In this document: one piece after another, positions 33,512 through 34,989 of the stretch
Numbering within the stretch: the stretch's first letter is position 1
How the letters are laid out: every line of letters begins with the position of its first letter
NCBI GenBank assembly: GCA_023247055.1
Contig: JAHFHF010000029.1
Span: forward strand, 1 to 34,989
DNA from: Candidatus Omnitrophota bacterium
GTDB lineage: Bacteria > Omnitrophota > Omnitrophia > Omnitrophales > Aquincolibacteriaceae
DNA length: 34,989 nt
Reading direction: 5' to 3'
The notes under the pieces: model-generated
Seen by the model: only the letters and a program-made list of their open reading frames with translations
Databases searched by the model: none
What the model was told of the DNA's origin: nothing
Made by a program: the position numbers and the translations under genes

Positions 33512-34111
33512 TTAGGATTCCGCAGCCGGGCCTGAAGCGGTTTCGTGAGGGTCTTCGTTGACGCGTACGCGGACTTTGGCGGCACGCAAAAGTTTATCGC
33601 CGAGCAGGTAACCGGCCTCGATTTCATCCAGCACTTCATGGTCCCGGCCCTTTTCTTTGACATAGCCGACGGATTCATGCACGTGGGGGTCAAACTGTTT
33701 CCCCACGGTTTCAATGCGTATCAGTCCCTGGCTTTTTAAAATTTCGGCAAACTGCTTTAAAACCATCTGAATACCTGTGGCCAGGTTTTTAAATGCCGGC
33801 GAAGTATCCGTTCCGGCATGCGAATAAGCGCGCTGGAGATTATCGAGCACCGGCAGAAGGCTGCGCAGAATGGATTCCTGGCTGAATTTTACGAATTCAT
33901 CGCGTTCGCGTACCAGCCGCTTCTTGGCATTTTCATAATCGGCGGCCGAACGGACCAGGCGGTCTTTGACCGACTCCAGTTCTTTGACCTGGCTGAGAAG
34001 AGCGTCATAGTCTGGACGCGAAAGAATCACGCTCTCCGCGGCTTTTTCTTCCACGGGCCCTTTCTCCGGTTCGTTTTCAGCCGGAAGGTTGTCTTTAGAA
34101 TGATGTTTCAT
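33512..34111 (-). CDS. grpE: Nucleotide exchange factor GrpE
   Basis: The 199-residue protein has an acidic, disordered N-terminus, a long coiled coil (about residues 35-90, [21 protein letters not shown]), and the beta wing ([13 protein letters not shown], then [16 protein letters not shown]). GrpE releases ADP from DnaK. Its ATG overlaps the hrcA stop as ATGA, and an AAGGAG precedes it, so the two are translated together. Confidence 0.96.
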   Translation of the reverse strand: MKHHSKDNLPAENEPEKGPVEEKAAESVILSRPDYDALLSQVKELESVKDRLVRSAADYENAKKRLVRERDEFVKFSQESILRSLLPVLDNLQRAYSHAGTDTSPAFKNLATGIQMVLKQFAEILKSQGLIRIETVGKQFDPHVHESVGYVKEKGRDHEVLDEIEAGYLLGDKLLRAAKVRVRVNEDPHETASGPAAES

Positions 34112-34890
34112 GCATCCATCTCCTTCTCACAGAGTACCTGTTTCAGGACCTGTGTGATTTTCTCCACCAGCGGCAGGATGCGCGCATAACGCATCCGGCG
34201 CGGCCCGATCACCGCCAGAGTGCCGGAGTAAACACGTCCCGAAGCATAGGCCGAATGAACGACCGAACAGTCGTAAAGAGGTTCGAGGGGATTCTCGTGT
34301 CCAATACGCACTTGCGGCCCCAGGCTTTCGTCATCCGCTTGCAGGGCATCCATCAAACGATTTTTTTCTTCCAGAGTTTTAAATAAAGGCCGCGCTTTGG
34401 CCACATCCTGAAATTCGGGTTTCTCCAAAATGTAGGAAACACCCTGCACAAACAGCCGGCGGCGGCGCGGCTCATGCGAAACCGGATCGTGTTCGACAAG
34501 CACAATCACTCCGGTTTCCCTGAGCAAGGACGACATAAAAACCGCGGCCGATTCGGCCAGCGATTCAGCGCCTGTGCGGACGGACAGGCCGCTGTAACGC
34601 TCCAGAATGCGGCCGGTAACTTCCGGCGCGCCGGACTTTTCTTCAAGGCCATGATCCACATAAAAACGGTATCCCGCGTCCGTGGGCACCCGCCCGGCCG
34701 AAACGTGCGGCTGTTCGAGATAGCCAAGGACTTCTAACTCGCCCATTTCATGCCGGATGGTCGCTGAAGAATAGCCGAGGCTGTATTCTTCCAAAAGCAG
34801 CTTTGAACCCACAGGCTGCGCATGCTCAATATGCGCAGTCACAGTGCGGTTTAAGATGGTTTGCTGGCGTTCGGTCAGTTGATTGAACAT
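34108..34890 (-). CDS. hrcA: Heat-inducible repressor HrcA, short form
   Basis: The 260-residue protein has the winged-helix DNA-binding part (LTERQQTILNRTVTAHIEHA, SSATIRHEMGELEVLGYLEQ, then SAGRVPTDAGYRFYVD), which is well conserved. The effector part is shorter than the usual total of about 340. HrcA represses chaperone operons and is normally activated by GroEL. A TATCAT element is eight bases before the ATG, so the mRNA may be leaderless or nearly so. I see no CIRCE operator (TTAGCACTC-N9-GAGTGCTAA) in the 99 bases upstream. Confidence 0.93.
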   Translation of the reverse strand: MFNQLTERQQTILNRTVTAHIEHAQPVGSKLLLEEYSLGYSSATIRHEMGELEVLGYLEQPHVSAGRVPTDAGYRFYVDHGLEEKSGAPEVTGRILERYSGLSVRTGAESLAESAAVFMSSLLRETGVIVLVEHDPVSHEPRRRRLFVQGVSYILEKPEFQDVAKARPLFKTLEEKNRLMDALQADDESLGPQVRIGHENPLEPLYDCSVVHSAYASGRVYSGTLAVIGPRRMRYARILPLVEKITQVLKQVLCEKEMDA

Positions 34891-34989
34891 GGGACTCTAT
34901 GATAGCAGAAGAAGGGGCGAGAGAAAAGAGAGCGTTAAGCGATAAGCGTTACGCGGTGACGACAAAAATCTTGAGACTTGTTTAACTGC
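34891..34989. other. Region upstream of hrcA, partial
   Basis: Contains a simple repeat-like stretch GCGTTAAGCGATAAGCGTTACGC (34932-34953), similar to interspersed repeats in this type of genome, and the TATCAT promoter element (34898-34903 on the minus strand). No CIRCE element and no gene are visible. Confidence 0.4.

Noticed and set aside
34891..34989. A CIRCE operator for HrcA
   Set aside because: No TTAGCACTC / GAGTGCTAA pair is present in the visible 99 bases.

Overview
The window most resembles a chromosomal segment of an Omnitrophota-like bacterium (candidate phylum OP3). The evidence is indirect: one enormous secreted-protein gene, many kinds of short palindromic interspersed repeats, small signal-peptide proteins, and a bacterial heat-shock operon with weak synteny. 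No marker in the window fixes the phylum.

Region 1 (1-26670, minus strand) is a single open frame of 8,890 codons that starts at 26670 and is still open at the left edge. It encodes a giant secreted protein. It has an N-terminal signal peptide and an N-terminal domain resembling the ChaN/TraB/GumN-like group, followed by many duplicated modules: a 162-183 residue cassette present three times, two nearly identical 172-residue modules, two tandem modules of about 510 codons that look propeller-like, two further related modules, and a short helical motif present at least four times. More than 20 short palindromic repeats from about ten families are embedded in frame between or inside these modules, together with eight arrays of a 7-bp repeat. 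One of the three cassette copies carries a 45-bp palindromic element that the other two lack, which is direct evidence of in-frame insertion.

Region 2 (26671-29650) holds three small genes for exported proteins (two without recognised family, one SYLF/Ysc84 protein), a candidate sigma-54 promoter, repeat-rich intergenic DNA, and a tRNA-Pro(GGG) gene surrounded by copies of its own ends.

Region 3 (29651-34989, all minus strand) is ordinary housekeeping sequence: an HU-family DNA-binding protein, gpsA, a YbgC-type thioesterase, a VanZ-like membrane protein, and the chaperone genes dnaJ, grpE and hrcA. Reading in the direction of transcription the order is hrcA-grpE-dnaJ-vanZ-like. dnaK is absent from its usual place between grpE and dnaJ.
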